A DNA stretch of 64,000 bases from Desulfosarcina ovata subsp. ovata (GCF_009689005.1 NZ_AP021879.1:5014652-5078651); one strand, 5' to 3'; numbered from the stretch's first letter, positions 48,815 to 58,628 are shown. The notes: generated from the letters alone by a model not told the origin. A program made the numbers and translations.

Positions 48815-50260
48815 TCAATAATTTTGACTCGCGAAGCAGGCGGGGGGGGAGACGCTTTGTTTTTCAAGCGAGAGGTTGTGTTTTTTCAGCAGTTCATAAA
48901 ACCTCGATTTTCCGAAGCCGGATAGACGACACGCATTCTCCCAACTGCCATTGCACTCGGATAGCAGAGCATGCAGATAGCTTTTCTCTGTCTGAAAACG
49001 ATAGTCAGCCCATCTTGCCAGTTTGCCATCGGTGATAAAACAGGCATCCGTAGCCGAAATGGCATCGCATTCCGCAAGGTCGGTATTATCGCGTTCAAAC
49101 AACATGGTACGGTAATGGGGGGGAAGGTGCTTGGGAACCAGTGTGGGATCCGGGCCGGCATTGGCGATAGAATGCTCCAGAACATGAATGAGTTCCCGGA
49201 CATTGCCGGGCCAGTCGTATTTTCGAAGGATTTCCATGAATTCGGCAGATACGCCTTTGGTTTCCAGGCCAAATCGGGCGCCAATCTGCTGAATCTTTTT
49301 AAAGGCAATGAGCGGCACATCCTCGGTGCGTTGCCGAAGCGGCGGCAGCCTGATTTCAATGCCACGAATCCGAAACAGCAGATCCTCGCGAAACGTGTTT
49401 TCGTGAACCATTTCATCCAGATCCCGGTTGGTTGCGGCGACGAGACGGAAATCCACAGGAAGCTCTTTTCTGCCACCGACAGTCCTCAGGCTGTGCTCCT
49501 GTAGTGTTCTCAACAACTTTTTTTGGATCATCGGATCGAGTTCTCCTATTTCATCGAAAAACAGCGTTCCTCCGTCGGCCTGGGCGATAATCCCCTCCTT
49601 GCGGTTATCCGCACCGGTAAAGGCACCTTTTTCATGTCCAAACAGAATGCTCTCCACCAGGGTCTCCGGGAGTGCGCCGCAATCAACAATTACAAACTCC
49701 TTTTCCGAGCGATGGCTGTTTTGATGAATTGCCCTGGCAAATAATTCCTTTCCGGTTCCCGTCTCCCCCGTAATCAGGACGCTGATGTCCGTTGCGGCCG
49801 ATTTTGCGATGTCCTCCAGGCACATCAGAATCGACTCGGATTCGCCGATGATATGTTGTCTTTTCAGTACCACCGGCGGCTTGAGATTCGTCTTCTCCTT
49901 GCGATATTTAAGCGCACGGGTAATGTGAAATGAAACTTCCTCAAGTAAGAATGGTTTTCTTATATAGTCCCAGGCCCCAAATTTAAATGCAATCTCGGCG
50001 CCTGTGGTGTTGCCGATACCGGTGATAATGATCACCTCGGGTGAGCTGGGTAGTCGGATCAGTTCCGGCAATATGTCGAGTCCATTTCCGGTGGGGAAGT
50101 CAAGATCCAATAAAATAAGGTCATAGTCATCCTGTTTAACCATCGATAACCCGTCAGCCAGTTTGCGAGACGAAGCATACGCATGTCCCATGCTCAAGAC
50201 CAGTTCTTCAAGAAGCCGTTGAATGTTTGGATCGTCGTCCAGAATCAATACCCGTGCCAT
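48815..50260 (-). CDS. NtrC-family sigma-54-dependent response regulator
   Basis: The 481-aa protein has a receiver (VLILDDDPNIQRLL, phospho-Asp in LILLDLDFPTG, KP in DYIRKPF), an AAA+ core (GETGTGKELFAR, GAFTGA, GGTLFFDEIGEL) and a C-terminal Fis-like helix-turn-helix (SWENACRLSGFGKSRFYELL). It lies 25 bp after the hybrid kinase gene, so kinase, regulator and the small membrane protein upstream form one operon. Confidence 0.93.
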   Translation of the reverse strand: MARVLILDDDPNIQRLLEELVLSMGHAYASSRKLADGLSMVKQDDYDLILLDLDFPTGNGLDILPELIRLPSSPEVIIITGIGNTTGAEIAFKFGAWDYIRKPFLLEEVSFHITRALKYRKEKTNLKPPVVLKRQHIIGESESILMCLEDIAKSAATDISVLITGETGTGKELFARAIHQNSHRSEKEFVIVDCGALPETLVESILFGHEKGAFTGADNRKEGIIAQADGGTLFFDEIGELDPMIQKKLLRTLQEHSLRTVGGRKELPVDFRLVAATNRDLDEMVHENTFREDLLFRIRGIEIRLPPLRQRTEDVPLIAFKKIQQIGARFGLETKGVSAEFMEILRKYDWPGNVRELIHVLEHSIANAGPDPTLVPKHLPPHYRTMLFERDNTDLAECDAISATDACFITDGKLARWADYRFQTEKSYLHALLSECNGSWENACRLSGFGKSRFYELLKKHNLSLEKQSVSPPACFASQNY

Positions 50261-50285
50261 TGTAACTCCGTTTCCGCTCCTGCCG

Positions 50286-52886
50286 CTAGATTCCTGCTGT
50301 ATGATGATTCAAAACATCCCTGATGCATGTTGCCAGTTCACGCTCGGTTATGGGTTTCCTTAAATATGCCTTGATACCAATTTTTTCAGCATCCTTTTCA
50401 TCAAGATTGTCACTGAATCCGGTGCAGATAATGATGGGAATGTTCGGATTCAACGAGAGAACACGTTCCGCCAGTTCATCGCCACACATCGCAGGCATGT
50501 TCATGTCGGTAATTAATACATCGAAATCATGTGAATGGGAGATGAAGAAGTGGAGCGCTTCATTACTGCCCGTAAATGTGGTGATCCGGTAACCCAAACC
50601 GCTCAACAATTCGGTTAAATAAATTGCGATTGGTTCTTCGTCATCAACGACCACGATATGTTCTGTTCCACCGACGATGGGGGCTACCGCCGTGATTTCA
50701 TCTGAAACGCCTTCGGGTGCCATGCCGGGGAGAAAAACATGAAATGCGCTTCCATGATCCGGTTCGCTATGGGTGGTAATGTATCCACGATGCTTTTTTA
50801 CGATGCCGTGAACGACGGACAATCCCAAACCGGTTCCCTCCCCTCGTTTTTTGGTTGTAAAGTAAGGGTCAAAAATTTTCTCCAGCGTGGCGGCGTCCAT
50901 TCCATGGCCGGTATCACTCACCTCCAGAAGAACGTAGGTTCCGGGGGTGATGTCAAGATCAGGCTGCAAATCGTTGGACCCGACCGCCACCTCCTTCAAT
51001 GAGATGGTTATTATCCCCCCTTTTTTTCCAATTGCCTGGTATGCGTTGGTACAAAGGTTCATTACGATCTGATGAATCTGGACCGGATCAGCCAGGACAC
51101 GAGGGCATTGGGATGCAAGATCCTGGCGTATTTCAATATTTGCCGGGATTGATGCTCGCAATAGTTTGATAACTTCCTTGATGATGATTCGCACCTGGAT
51201 TGGTTTGAATTCCTGTTCGGTCTTTCTGCTAAACGATAGAATATTCGTTACCAGATCCCGGGCCCTGATTCCACTTTGCAATACCACGTCAAGTTTCCGT
51301 TTTATCGGGCTGTCATGGGGCAATTCGTTTATGGCAAGCTGAGTGAACCCAATTATGGATGTTAAAATGTTGTTGAAATCATGGGCGATTCCTCCGGCCA
51401 GGGTACCGATGGCCTCAAGTTTCTGGGCCTGCAAGAACTTCCGTTCCGTTTTTTCCTTATCGATTTCGGCTTCTTTAAGCTGCGTAACATCCTGACAGGT
51501 ACCGATACATCGAATCGGATGCAGATTTTCATCCAATTCGAAATGGGCGATTACATGAATATGTTTGGTTTTGCCATTCGGTAACACGATGCGATGGATT
51601 AGATTGAGTTCAGAGTAATTCTCGAAGGTATTGGCAACTGTCTCGGCAACTGTTTTTCTGTCATCCGGATGAACATGGTCAAGAAAGGATTCCAATGGTC
51701 CATTGAAGTGTTCTTTATCGAGTCCAAAAATCCTGTACATTTCTTCAGACCAGGTGCCATGATCCATACCGTAAATTATTTCCCAATGACCCAGGCCGGC
51801 GATCTGCTGAGCCCTCCGGTACAATGCCTCACTCTTTTTCAGGGCCAAGGCGGCCTGTTTGCGTGCGGTGATATCTTCGATGGTACCGTCAATATGACAG
51901 GCATTCCCGTGGCTGTCTCTGACCAACTGCAACGCCATCCTCATGAAAAGGGGCGATCCGTCGTGTTTTTTCCCTTCAATTTCCAAACCCGAAATCTTTT
52001 CCTTGTTGAATAGTTTGGATAGCAGTTGTTTTCTGGCTTCAAGATAGGGGTAAATGTTAACAACGGGCGTTGCCAACAAAGATTCAGTGGAAGGATAGTT
52101 CAGCAGCTTTACCAGGGCCGAATTGACCATGACGAATTGTCCATCACCTTCTACGCTGGTTCGGAACATACCCACGGGCTGGTTCTCGATAAACTGGCGA
52201 TGTCGGGCGTCGCTCTCTTTAAGGGACTCCTCGGCAGCCTTTTTTTCGGTGATGTCCCGTCCGACCAATAGAACATCGTTTATCATTTTTGTGGTTTTTC
52301 TCAGGCGTGTTGCATGCCAGGCAAACCAACGTAATCCGTGCTGCGTGTTGACCAGCGTTTCATGGTATGCAGAGAAAGGCGTTTGTTTAACATGCTCTAA
52401 AAGAGCAGTTTCCAGTCCCGGATGACCTTGTCCCACTTGAATGATGGATGAAAACCTGGCTCCGATCAATTCCGACTCGGTTTTTCCAAATGTCCAGCAG
52501 AAGGATGGCGTTGCGAAGCATATCCGGTACCGGTTATCGAGTTTGACAATCACTTCGCTGATATTGTTAACCACCAACTGGTATCGCCGTTTATTATTTA
52601 CTAACTCAAGATTGGATAGTTTTTGCATGATGCCGTAAAAAATAAATCCCCACCATATGGGGATGAGCACTTCCGCAGTATTTTTCAACCTATCCACTAT
52701 CTCACTTGATAATATCCATTTTGAAAACAACAAGGTATAATAAAAAATAGAGAAAAAAAGAAACACAACCATCGGTAATTTTACAGGATCATTTAAAAAG
52801 GGACGCCGTGTTTGTTTTGCCAGAACAATGGCGGCCCAGACGAGTAGGAGCAATGCTGCTGTATCTGAGAGGAGAACGAAGTGCAT
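50286..52886 (-). CDS. PAS-rich hybrid histidine kinase with receiver
   Basis: The 866-aa protein starts with about three membrane segments (AALLLLVWAAIVLAK, LPMVVFLFFSIFYYTLLF, VLIPIWWGFIFYGIM). PAS domains follow (about 95-215, 225-345, 350-470). The kinase core has AGGIAHDFNNILTSIIGFTQ, NLCTNAYQAIGKKGG, DTGHGMDAATL and GTGLGLSVVHGI. The C-terminal receiver has DDEEPIAIYL, LITDMNMPAMCG and KPI. It starts where the upstream 91-aa protein stops (TAATG), so translation is coupled. Confidence 0.93.
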   Translation of the reverse strand: MHFVLLSDTAALLLLVWAAIVLAKQTRRPFLNDPVKLPMVVFLFFSIFYYTLLFSKWILSSEIVDRLKNTAEVLIPIWWGFIFYGIMQKLSNLELVNNKRRYQLVVNNISEVIVKLDNRYRICFATPSFCWTFGKTESELIGARFSSIIQVGQGHPGLETALLEHVKQTPFSAYHETLVNTQHGLRWFAWHATRLRKTTKMINDVLLVGRDITEKKAAEESLKESDARHRQFIENQPVGMFRTSVEGDGQFVMVNSALVKLLNYPSTESLLATPVVNIYPYLEARKQLLSKLFNKEKISGLEIEGKKHDGSPLFMRMALQLVRDSHGNACHIDGTIEDITARKQAALALKKSEALYRRAQQIAGLGHWEIIYGMDHGTWSEEMYRIFGLDKEHFNGPLESFLDHVHPDDRKTVAETVANTFENYSELNLIHRIVLPNGKTKHIHVIAHFELDENLHPIRCIGTCQDVTQLKEAEIDKEKTERKFLQAQKLEAIGTLAGGIAHDFNNILTSIIGFTQLAINELPHDSPIKRKLDVVLQSGIRARDLVTNILSFSRKTEQEFKPIQVRIIIKEVIKLLRASIPANIEIRQDLASQCPRVLADPVQIHQIVMNLCTNAYQAIGKKGGIITISLKEVAVGSNDLQPDLDITPGTYVLLEVSDTGHGMDAATLEKIFDPYFTTKKRGEGTGLGLSVVHGIVKKHRGYITTHSEPDHGSAFHVFLPGMAPEGVSDEITAVAPIVGGTEHIVVVDDEEPIAIYLTELLSGLGYRITTFTGSNEALHFFISHSHDFDVLITDMNMPAMCGDELAERVLSLNPNIPIIICTGFSDNLDEKDAEKIGIKAYLRKPITERELATCIRDVLNHHTAGI

Positions 52887-53161
52887 TATCTCACTTCCTC
52901 ACCATTTGCCAACGACTTGCCGACCCAGATAAAAACGCATAATGCACTCCCAACGTGGCAACACTGCTGGATAACATTTAGCGTTCCTTGTGGCACAAAT
53001 CCTTCCAGGAGGGTCGATGACCCTCCCAACAAATGGAAACCAAAGCCCGCGATGAGGATGTTGATGAAAGGATATTGTTTGAGTTTCGAAAGGTTGGTCA
53101 GGATGAAAAGGAAGACACCAGCCCCTAAAACCATTTTGATTATCTGGCTTTCCAACATCAT
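52886..53161 (-). CDS. Small membrane protein, 91 aa
   Basis: This hydrophobic protein has about three membrane segments (IIKMVLGAGVFLFILTNL, INILIAGFGFHLLGGSSTL, HVGSALCVFIWVGK). Its stop overlaps the kinase start by one base. I do not recognise it; a role next to the sensor, perhaps in membrane assembly, is inference. Confidence 0.7.
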   Translation of the reverse strand: MMLESQIIKMVLGAGVFLFILTNLSKLKQYPFINILIAGFGFHLLGGSSTLLEGFVPQGTLNVIQQCCHVGSALCVFIWVGKSLANGEEVR

Positions 53162-53647
53162 TGCTATTCCTTGATCCTTGAGCGCGCTTTGCGTGGCAGT
53201 ACAGATTCCTGCTTCAGCTTCATCTAAGAATTAGAATCATGGATAACTATTGTCAGTCCAGAAATAGGCCAATTGCACGGATATGAGCAATCAATTTCTT
53301 AACTATTGTAGACTGGACTAAAGAAATATTCTATCCGATATTATTCATTCCGTCTATAATCAACCCCACCGTTACATAAAAAAGATAGGCAAAATATCGA
53401 AACCTCTTATGCACATTAAATCTAACGTTCCTCCCGTACCCTGAACGACACCGATCTGATTCATCTATTTCTCTTCAGAGAAACCACGGCGGTGACGATC
53501 AGCGCCTTTAAATCTTCCAATTGGAATGCTTTCAAGGGCTTTGTTAAACACTGATAAAAAAATATGGCGATTCACAGGAAACTGGCGGTGGGGCAGGGGG
53601 GCCCGGATGGTCCGGATCGCCCGGTTAGGCATTTGAGTCGAGCGGTT
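53162..53647. other. Intergenic region upstream of the kinase-regulator operon
   Basis: I see no gene. It is A+T rich in the half nearest the kinase operon and G+C rich near the lipoprotein gene. It must hold the operon promoter, but no sigma-54 or sigma-70 match stands out. A small hairpin TTTCTC/GAGAAA lies at 53468-53483. Confidence 0.5.
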
Positions 53648-54073
53648 TCAGGGAGACGATTCTGCCTTTTCGAAGGCATCCCGAGCGCCATGCAGGTCGC
53701 CCAGCCGGTTGCGGGCCTCGCCGATGATGCGCCAGTTCTCAGCCTTCAGATATCGGTTGGTTCCCGCCAGCATATTGGATTTGGCCGCCATGTTTTCGGC
53801 CTGCCGGTATTGGCCCTGCTCCAGTCGGATTCGGGCTAGTTCGTGCCACAGCACGGGATTGTGCGGCTCGATGCGCAATGCACGCTCCAGGTTCTCACTG
53901 GCCTTGTCCATTTGGCCTGCGGCGGATTGATCTCCCGCTTTGTTCAGCAATGCGATCACTGCCGTGTTTTCAGACGGCTGCGTCGGCGGCACCGCGATCT
54001 GTTGGTGACCCGCGCAGCCTCCGAAAAATAATATGGTGATCAAAATGAATACCCGGCGGGTGATGATTTTCAT
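53648..54073 (-). CDS. TPR-like lipoprotein next to PBP1B
   Basis: The 141-aa product starts MKIITRRVFILITILFFGGC with a lipobox ending in Cys. A TPR-like pair follows (LLNKAGDQSAAGQMDKASEN to HGARDAFEKA). Its ATG overlaps the PBP1B stop (ATGA), so translation is coupled. In enterobacteria the outer-membrane lipoprotein LpoB activates PBP1B; this lipoprotein may play a similar role, though it does not resemble LpoB in sequence, so this is inference. Confidence 0.8.
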   Translation of the reverse strand: MKIITRRVFILITILFFGGCAGHQQIAVPPTQPSENTAVIALLNKAGDQSAAGQMDKASENLERALRIEPHNPVLWHELARIRLEQGQYRQAENMAAKSNMLAGTNRYLKAENWRIIGEARNRLGDLHGARDAFEKAESSP

Positions 54074-56376
54074 CGAAACCACCTCTTGAACCAGTTTTTA
54101 ATGGATTTACCTGGGGGAGGACCGCAAGGGGCGGAATCGATCGGAGCGGACCCGGCAATGAAGGGAAGTTCGACGGCGTCAGGGCAATCGCTGCCGCTGA
54201 GCAGCCCTGATGCGGGGTCGATCCAGGCCCGTTCGATACCATCCGGTTGCGGCAAAACGAGCGGTTCGGGATCAAGTCCCGCCATCATATCGCCCCAAAC
54301 GGTCATGGCGCCGGTGGAGCCGGTCAAGCCTGTCGGCTGGTTGTCGTCGCGGCCGACCCAGACCACGGCCAGGCGATCACCGGTAAAGCCTGCGAACCAA
54401 CTGTCGCGGAGTTCATTTGTGGTGCCGGTTTTCCCCGCGGCCTGTAAATCGGAAGGCAGGCGGGCAGCCAGTCTGCGTGCCGTCCCCTCGCGTACCACGT
54501 CCTGGAGCGCCACGGTGAGCAGGTAGAGCGAGGTCGGGTCGACCACTTGGTCGACTTCCAGGGGATAACGCTGCAGCGGCTTGCCATCGGCGGTTAATAC
54601 TTCCCGGATCGCTTTTAACGGCGTTCGGAAACCACCGGCGGCAATGGTCTGGTAGACTTGGGTAACTTCCATGGGCGATAAGGCGTTGGCACCGAGCAGA
54701 CTTGCGGCATAGGCGGGAAGCTTACGGTCAATCCCCAGGCGCTGCAGGTTCTTCATCACCGGAGCAACGCCAATGGCCAGGCCCAGTCGCACGGCGGACA
54801 GGTTGTAGGAGTTGGCCAGAGCGGTCCGCAGCGGAACCTTGCCGTGGGAGCGCTTATCGTAGTTCTGTGGTGTCCAATCCTCGGCTCCCTCCTGTTTCAG
54901 CACCAGCGGGCTGTCATCCAACAGCGTTGCCAGCGTGTAGTGCTGCGGGTCCTGGAGTGCGGTAAGGTAGACAACCGGCTTGATCAGAGAGCCGACGGGC
55001 CGGCGGGCGTCGAGAGCCCGGTCGAACCCCTTGTATCGCGGTTTGCGGTCACCGACCAGCGCCTGAACCTCTGCGTCGTGGACACTCGTCAGCACCAGGG
55101 CGCCTTGCAGGCCTTTGGTATTGCCGCCCCTGCTTTTTTCCAGTTTGGACAGACGACCGGCCAAGGATTTCTCAGCAACACCCTGTATCCGGGGATCGAG
55201 TGTGGTAATGATCCGCAGGCCCTCCGAGCGCAGATCTTCTTCACGATAATCCCGTCGCAACTGACGGAGTACCAGGTCGAGAAAGGCCGGATAGGGCGAT
55301 GTGCCCCGGGGCGGCCGGTCGATGACGCCCAGAGGTGCGGTCCGAGCCGCCATCTGCTCATTCTTGGTTATAAAACCGCTTTCGGCCATCTTGGCCAGCA
55401 CCAAATTGCGCCGCTCCATTGCCCGCTGCGGATGGCGACGGGGGTTATAGTAGGCCGGCCCTTTGAGAAGCGCCACCAACAGGGCGGTTTCAGAAAGGCT
55501 GATCTTCTCCAGCGGCTTATCGAAAAAAAAAGAACAGCCCAGACCGAAGCCGTGAATGGCGCGATTGCCGTCCTGAGCGAGATAGACTTCGTTGATATAG
55601 GTTTCAAGAATTTCTTCTTTGCTGTAATGGATCTCCAGCAGTACCGCCATCACCATTTCGGTGAACTTGCGTTTCAAGGTCCGGTCCGCGGTCAGGTAGA
55701 AATTTTTGATCAGTTGCTGGGTCAGGGTGCTGCCGCCCTGCAGCCCGCCACCGCTGACAATGGTAAAAACGGCCCTGGCGATACCGCGAGGATCAATACC
55801 GTGGTGGCTGTAATAACGGTGGTCCTCGACAGCGATCAGACCATCGATGACATGCCGGGGCACGTCCTTCAGCCCAACCAGCACACGGTCTTCATTTTTT
55901 CCCGGGTAGATGCCTCCGATCATAACAGGATCCAGGCGGACCAGGTCAAGTTGGGCGCCATCGGCCCGCCGTTGCAGCGCCTTAACGCCGCTGCTGTTAA
56001 AGATCACCTGCAGCGCCATGGATTCCTGACGACCGTTTGCAAAATCGAACGGTCTTGTCACCAGGTCCACGACCTGACCACGCAAATGGAAGCTCCCCGG
56101 TTCGCTGGGTCGGCTCGTTCCGCGATAACCGAGCAAGCTCAACTCTGACAAAAGCTCATTCGTGCGCAACTTCAGGCCGGGATAGAGCTCCTGCGGTCGG
56201 GCATATACCCGCGCCGGCAGCGCAAACCGCTTGCCTTCGAACCGTGTCCGAACAGTGAAATCCAGATAGGCGACATAGGTCGCCGCTATCAGTACACCGA
56301 ACAGTATTGTTATGAAAAACAGCTTCTTCCAGGTAATCCGCCGCTTCTTCTTGATCCTCTTTGACCGTTTAGCCAT
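54070..56376 (-). CDS. mrcB: Bifunctional penicillin-binding protein 1B
   Basis: The 768-aa class A PBP has a basic cytoplasmic tail, one membrane helix (LFFITILFGVLIAATYVAYL), a PBP1B-type UB2H-like region, the glycosyltransferase domain (AVEDHRYYSHHGIDPRGIAR with catalytic Glu, GGSTLTQQLIKNFYL) and the transpeptidase domain (Ser in RRPVGSLIKPVVY, SYN in ANSYNLSAVRLG, KTG in AAGKTGTTNEL). It polymerises and crosslinks peptidoglycan at the outer face of the inner membrane. The lipoprotein gene overlaps its end. Confidence 0.92.
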   Translation of the reverse strand: MAKRSKRIKKKRRITWKKLFFITILFGVLIAATYVAYLDFTVRTRFEGKRFALPARVYARPQELYPGLKLRTNELLSELSLLGYRGTSRPSEPGSFHLRGQVVDLVTRPFDFANGRQESMALQVIFNSSGVKALQRRADGAQLDLVRLDPVMIGGIYPGKNEDRVLVGLKDVPRHVIDGLIAVEDHRYYSHHGIDPRGIARAVFTIVSGGGLQGGSTLTQQLIKNFYLTADRTLKRKFTEMVMAVLLEIHYSKEEILETYINEVYLAQDGNRAIHGFGLGCSFFFDKPLEKISLSETALLVALLKGPAYYNPRRHPQRAMERRNLVLAKMAESGFITKNEQMAARTAPLGVIDRPPRGTSPYPAFLDLVLRQLRRDYREEDLRSEGLRIITTLDPRIQGVAEKSLAGRLSKLEKSRGGNTKGLQGALVLTSVHDAEVQALVGDRKPRYKGFDRALDARRPVGSLIKPVVYLTALQDPQHYTLATLLDDSPLVLKQEGAEDWTPQNYDKRSHGKVPLRTALANSYNLSAVRLGLAIGVAPVMKNLQRLGIDRKLPAYAASLLGANALSPMEVTQVYQTIAAGGFRTPLKAIREVLTADGKPLQRYPLEVDQVVDPTSLYLLTVALQDVVREGTARRLAARLPSDLQAAGKTGTTNELRDSWFAGFTGDRLAVVWVGRDDNQPTGLTGSTGAMTVWGDMMAGLDPEPLVLPQPDGIERAWIDPASGLLSGSDCPDAVELPFIAGSAPIDSAPCGPPPGKSIKNWFKRWFR

Positions 56377-56499
56377 ATCGACAATCCAAATAATGTGAGG
56401 TAACGTATCAGACCGCTTTTCTCTCCATGCTGCGTGCGCTCCTTTGGGATATCGGCGGTGGGCTGGACGGATCGGCCTTTTGCCCCACAGACAATAGGG

Positions 56500-56889
56500 T
56501 CACTTTTCAAGGACGTGTTTTTCAAGAACGAAGCAAGTAAAAACACCAACGAATATCTTTGCCCCGGCTTCATCGACGCCTTCGACATCAACACTTCGGA
56601 GCTTTCCCTTCGCCTCTTTAACCGTTGCTTTAAGTATAATGGCATCGCCAGATATCGATGGTTTCAAAAATTTAACCTCGGCAGAGCCGAGCACGACATT
56701 CGGATGATTCACAGCCGCCATTGCCGCATAGTCGGCAGCACCGAAAATAAAGCCACCATGGACAAGTCTATAATCGTCTACAATCATTTCGGATGTAGCG
56801 TCGAGCTTTACAATAGCGACTCCTTCATCAACAGAGAGTAATTGTCCGCAAAGTGATTGATTAATCGCTAAGTGTGTTTTCAGATTCAC
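56500..56889 (-). CDS. Hot-dog fold thioesterase-like protein
   Basis: The ~129-aa protein has the PaaI/hot-dog pattern: MIVDDYRLVHGGFIFGAAD (HGG active-site region), VVLGSAEVKFLKPSISGDAI. Such proteins hydrolyse acyl-CoA thioesters. GTG 56889 follows AGGAGG at four bases and gives VNLKTHLAINQS. An in-frame ATG at 56910 would put the ribosome site inside the gene. Confidence 0.78.
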   Translation of the reverse strand: MNLKTHLAINQSLCGQLLSVDEGVAIVKLDATSEMIVDDYRLVHGGFIFGAADYAAMAAVNHPNVVLGSAEVKFLKPSISGDAIILKATVKEAKGKLRSVDVEGVDEAGAKIFVGVFTCFVLEKHVLEK

Positions 56890-56968
56890 AAATCCTCCTT
56901 CCCTAAGCAACGTACCCGATAAGTGCTGTATAGAATTTTAAAAAATCAGCGAGATTAGCCCAGTCCGC

Positions 56969-57394
56969 TCAACTGGCTTGGCCTATGAATTCAGTCAACA
57001 GCCCAGCATTCTGAGCTGCAAATAACTGCTTCTTATCAGAAGTTGCAAAAATTTCAGCCGGCCATTCAAGAGCGCAGGCGACATGCAAAGCATCCATTGC
57101 CCTTAAGTTATCAGTCTCCAATAGCTGAACGGAACGGGAAATGACCGCCGGGGTAATTTGAAGAACGATTGCGTCCCGAACATCTTCCAGCAATTGTCTC
57201 TTAATCATGCGATATTCACGCGACGATAGTATTTGCTCTCTCCGTCTACGATGTAGTCCAGAAATTATTTCAGGCACCAAAATTGTACACAATGCCAACT
57301 GAGACGCCTTCTGCAAAAGGGAGTCCAGGCTCTCAGAACCTTGCTCATATACATATCTTTTAGCAAGAGCGGATGAATCACAAAAAAGCTTCAC
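56969..57394 (-). CDS. PIN-domain toxin (VapC-like)
   Basis: The 141-aa protein has the PIN catalytic acids: Asp in KLFCDSSALAKRYV, Glu in ILVPEIISGLHRRR, Asp in NLRAMDALHVACAL and Asp in FATSDKKQLFAA. It is expected to cleave RNA. Its start overlaps the antitoxin stop by four bases (ATGA), the usual order of type II modules. It lies at the border of the variable region. Confidence 0.87.
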   Translation of the reverse strand: MKLFCDSSALAKRYVYEQGSESLDSLLQKASQLALCTILVPEIISGLHRRRREQILSSREYRMIKRQLLEDVRDAIVLQITPAVISRSVQLLETDNLRAMDALHVACALEWPAEIFATSDKKQLFAAQNAGLLTEFIGQAS

Positions 57395-57624
57395 GATTCT
57401 GCCTCACGCTCCTCCATAATCGCCGCTGATAAATCTCCTCCGCTAATCTGCAGATGAATACCAGGCTCTTTCCAGGATGGTGTTCGTGTATGCCGATCGG
57501 TAAATGGAACAACCTCTGCTATTGGCTTTCCACGCCTCAGAAGGATTATCGTTTCGCCATGCTCCACTTCGGTAATGAAGCTGGATGCCTTTTTTCTAAA
57601 ATCAGTGAAATTGATCGTTTTCAT
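57391..57624 (-). CDS. Phd/YefM-family antitoxin
   Basis: The 77-aa protein begins MKTINFTDFRKKASSFITEV, then RRGKPIAEVVPF, the classic Phd/YefM DNA-binding half; the C-terminal tail would bind the PIN toxin. ATG 57624 is preceded by GGAGGAGGG. An 18-bp palindrome lies 17 bp upstream and is the likely operator for self-repression. Confidence 0.87.
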   Translation of the reverse strand: MKTINFTDFRKKASSFITEVEHGETIILLRRGKPIAEVVPFTDRHTRTPSWKEPGIHLQISGGDLSAAIMEEREAES

Positions 57625-57640
57625 AACGCCCTCCTCCATG

Positions 57641-57658
57641 TGTACATTTAAACGTACA
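57641..57658. promoter_or_regulatory. Palindromic operator of the PIN/Phd module
   Basis: TGTACATTTAAACGTACA is an 18-bp palindrome with one mismatched pair. It lies just upstream of the antitoxin start on the minus strand. Phd-type antitoxins bind such sites. Confidence 0.65.
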
Positions 57659-57781
57659 TAATAGGGGGCATCGTGTCAAGTGGCCCATCAAGGTCGGGAA
57701 GGGCTATCACCAACCCCAAGCTCCCCTATGAACGGAAATTTTATAAGTTGCTCCAATGTTCTGAAACAGAGGAGATTTATT

Positions 57782-58288
57782 ATGGGGCTGATAGGTTCGC
57801 GGAGTCCACAAACCTCTAACGAAAGTAAGCAAAACCAGAATTCAGATGATGATGTAAAGGCCGTTAATTTCTATGCGAATAGGTTCGGATGGAAAAGCCG
57901 CAGGAATATAACTTACAAGGTTCACCACAGATGGAAGACAAACGCCCGGATTTTCCTGTTCACCATCCATCACAATGCTATCCAGATTGACGACATGAAT
58001 GATAAATGTATAGGAACTTTCGAGGTCGTCGCAGACAGGGACTCGACCGATGCCAAGATTATCTGGACGAAAAACGCCAAGCTATCAGGAAGCGGGTATG
58101 CCGAGAGCAATAGTTAGCGGCCAAACCCTGTCCAGGTCACGGGTCAACAGATTAAAGACGCATATCATCATGCCCGTGATATGATGGCAAAAGAATACGA
58201 TACGTTGACCAATAACTGTCAGAAATTCGGACGGTTGTTCATGACCCACCTGGGCGCAAAACACTACCGAAAAACTTTTCACTTTTGA
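57782..58288 (+). pseudogene. Unknown gene interrupted by one in-frame TAG
   Basis: ATG 57782 (MGLIGSRSPQTSNESKQNQN) follows AGAGGAGATTTATT. The frame stops at TAG 58115-58117 after 111 codons, but the same frame continues for 56 good codons to TGA 58286-58288, including KDAYHHARDMMAKEYDTL and TNNCQKFGRLFM. The NCQ-x-F pattern resembles the cysteine motif of LRAT/NlpC-like papain-fold enzymes, with a possible His in VHHRW. The gene may be a nonsense pseudogene or, less likely, use readthrough. I do not recognise the family. Confidence 0.55.
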
Positions 58289-58459
58289 TGACCTCGCAAA
58301 AAGTCAAAGTTTGCAGATTGGACCCATATGCCTAAACGGGTCTGGAAAGCGAAAACTTCTTTCACAGCCCGACCGTATGCCTGCCCTCGTCCGGGTGGAA
58401 ACAACTGCAGAAGACAACCCATACGATCCAGAATGCTCCGGTTTTCGTAGAATTGAAAG

Positions 58460-58628
58460 TCACCCAAAATTAACGGAATAGACGAGTCTGCGTTGAATGT
58501 TGATTCTCCGGGAGTAGAAGCCCTGGAGATTGCCGACCAATTTTTCGTACCGGCGGTGGTGTAGCGAAGGGGTCTTGCGCCAACAGTTCCAATAACGCCT
58601 TTGCTGAAGGGGCCAATCCGGAATGTTT
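58460..58628 (-). pseudogene. C-terminal part of a split Txe/YoeB-type toxin gene
   Basis: Reading the minus strand from 58628 gives KHSGLAPSAKALLELLAQDP-FATPP, then after one extra G it continues in a different frame as YEKLVGNLQGFYSRRINIQ-RRLVYSVNFG-stop. This is the conserved body of Txe/YoeB/RelE toxins (PPPYEKLVGDLxGxxSRRINIQHRLVY). The first 18 codons are on the far side of the IS110 element at 60390-60443. The gene is disrupted by the insertion and also by a +1 frameshift, and lacks the usual last dozen residues. Confidence 0.82.

Noticed and set aside
54844..56148. 434-codon plus-strand frame
   Set aside because: Antisense shadow of the PBP1B gene, which has all catalytic motifs.
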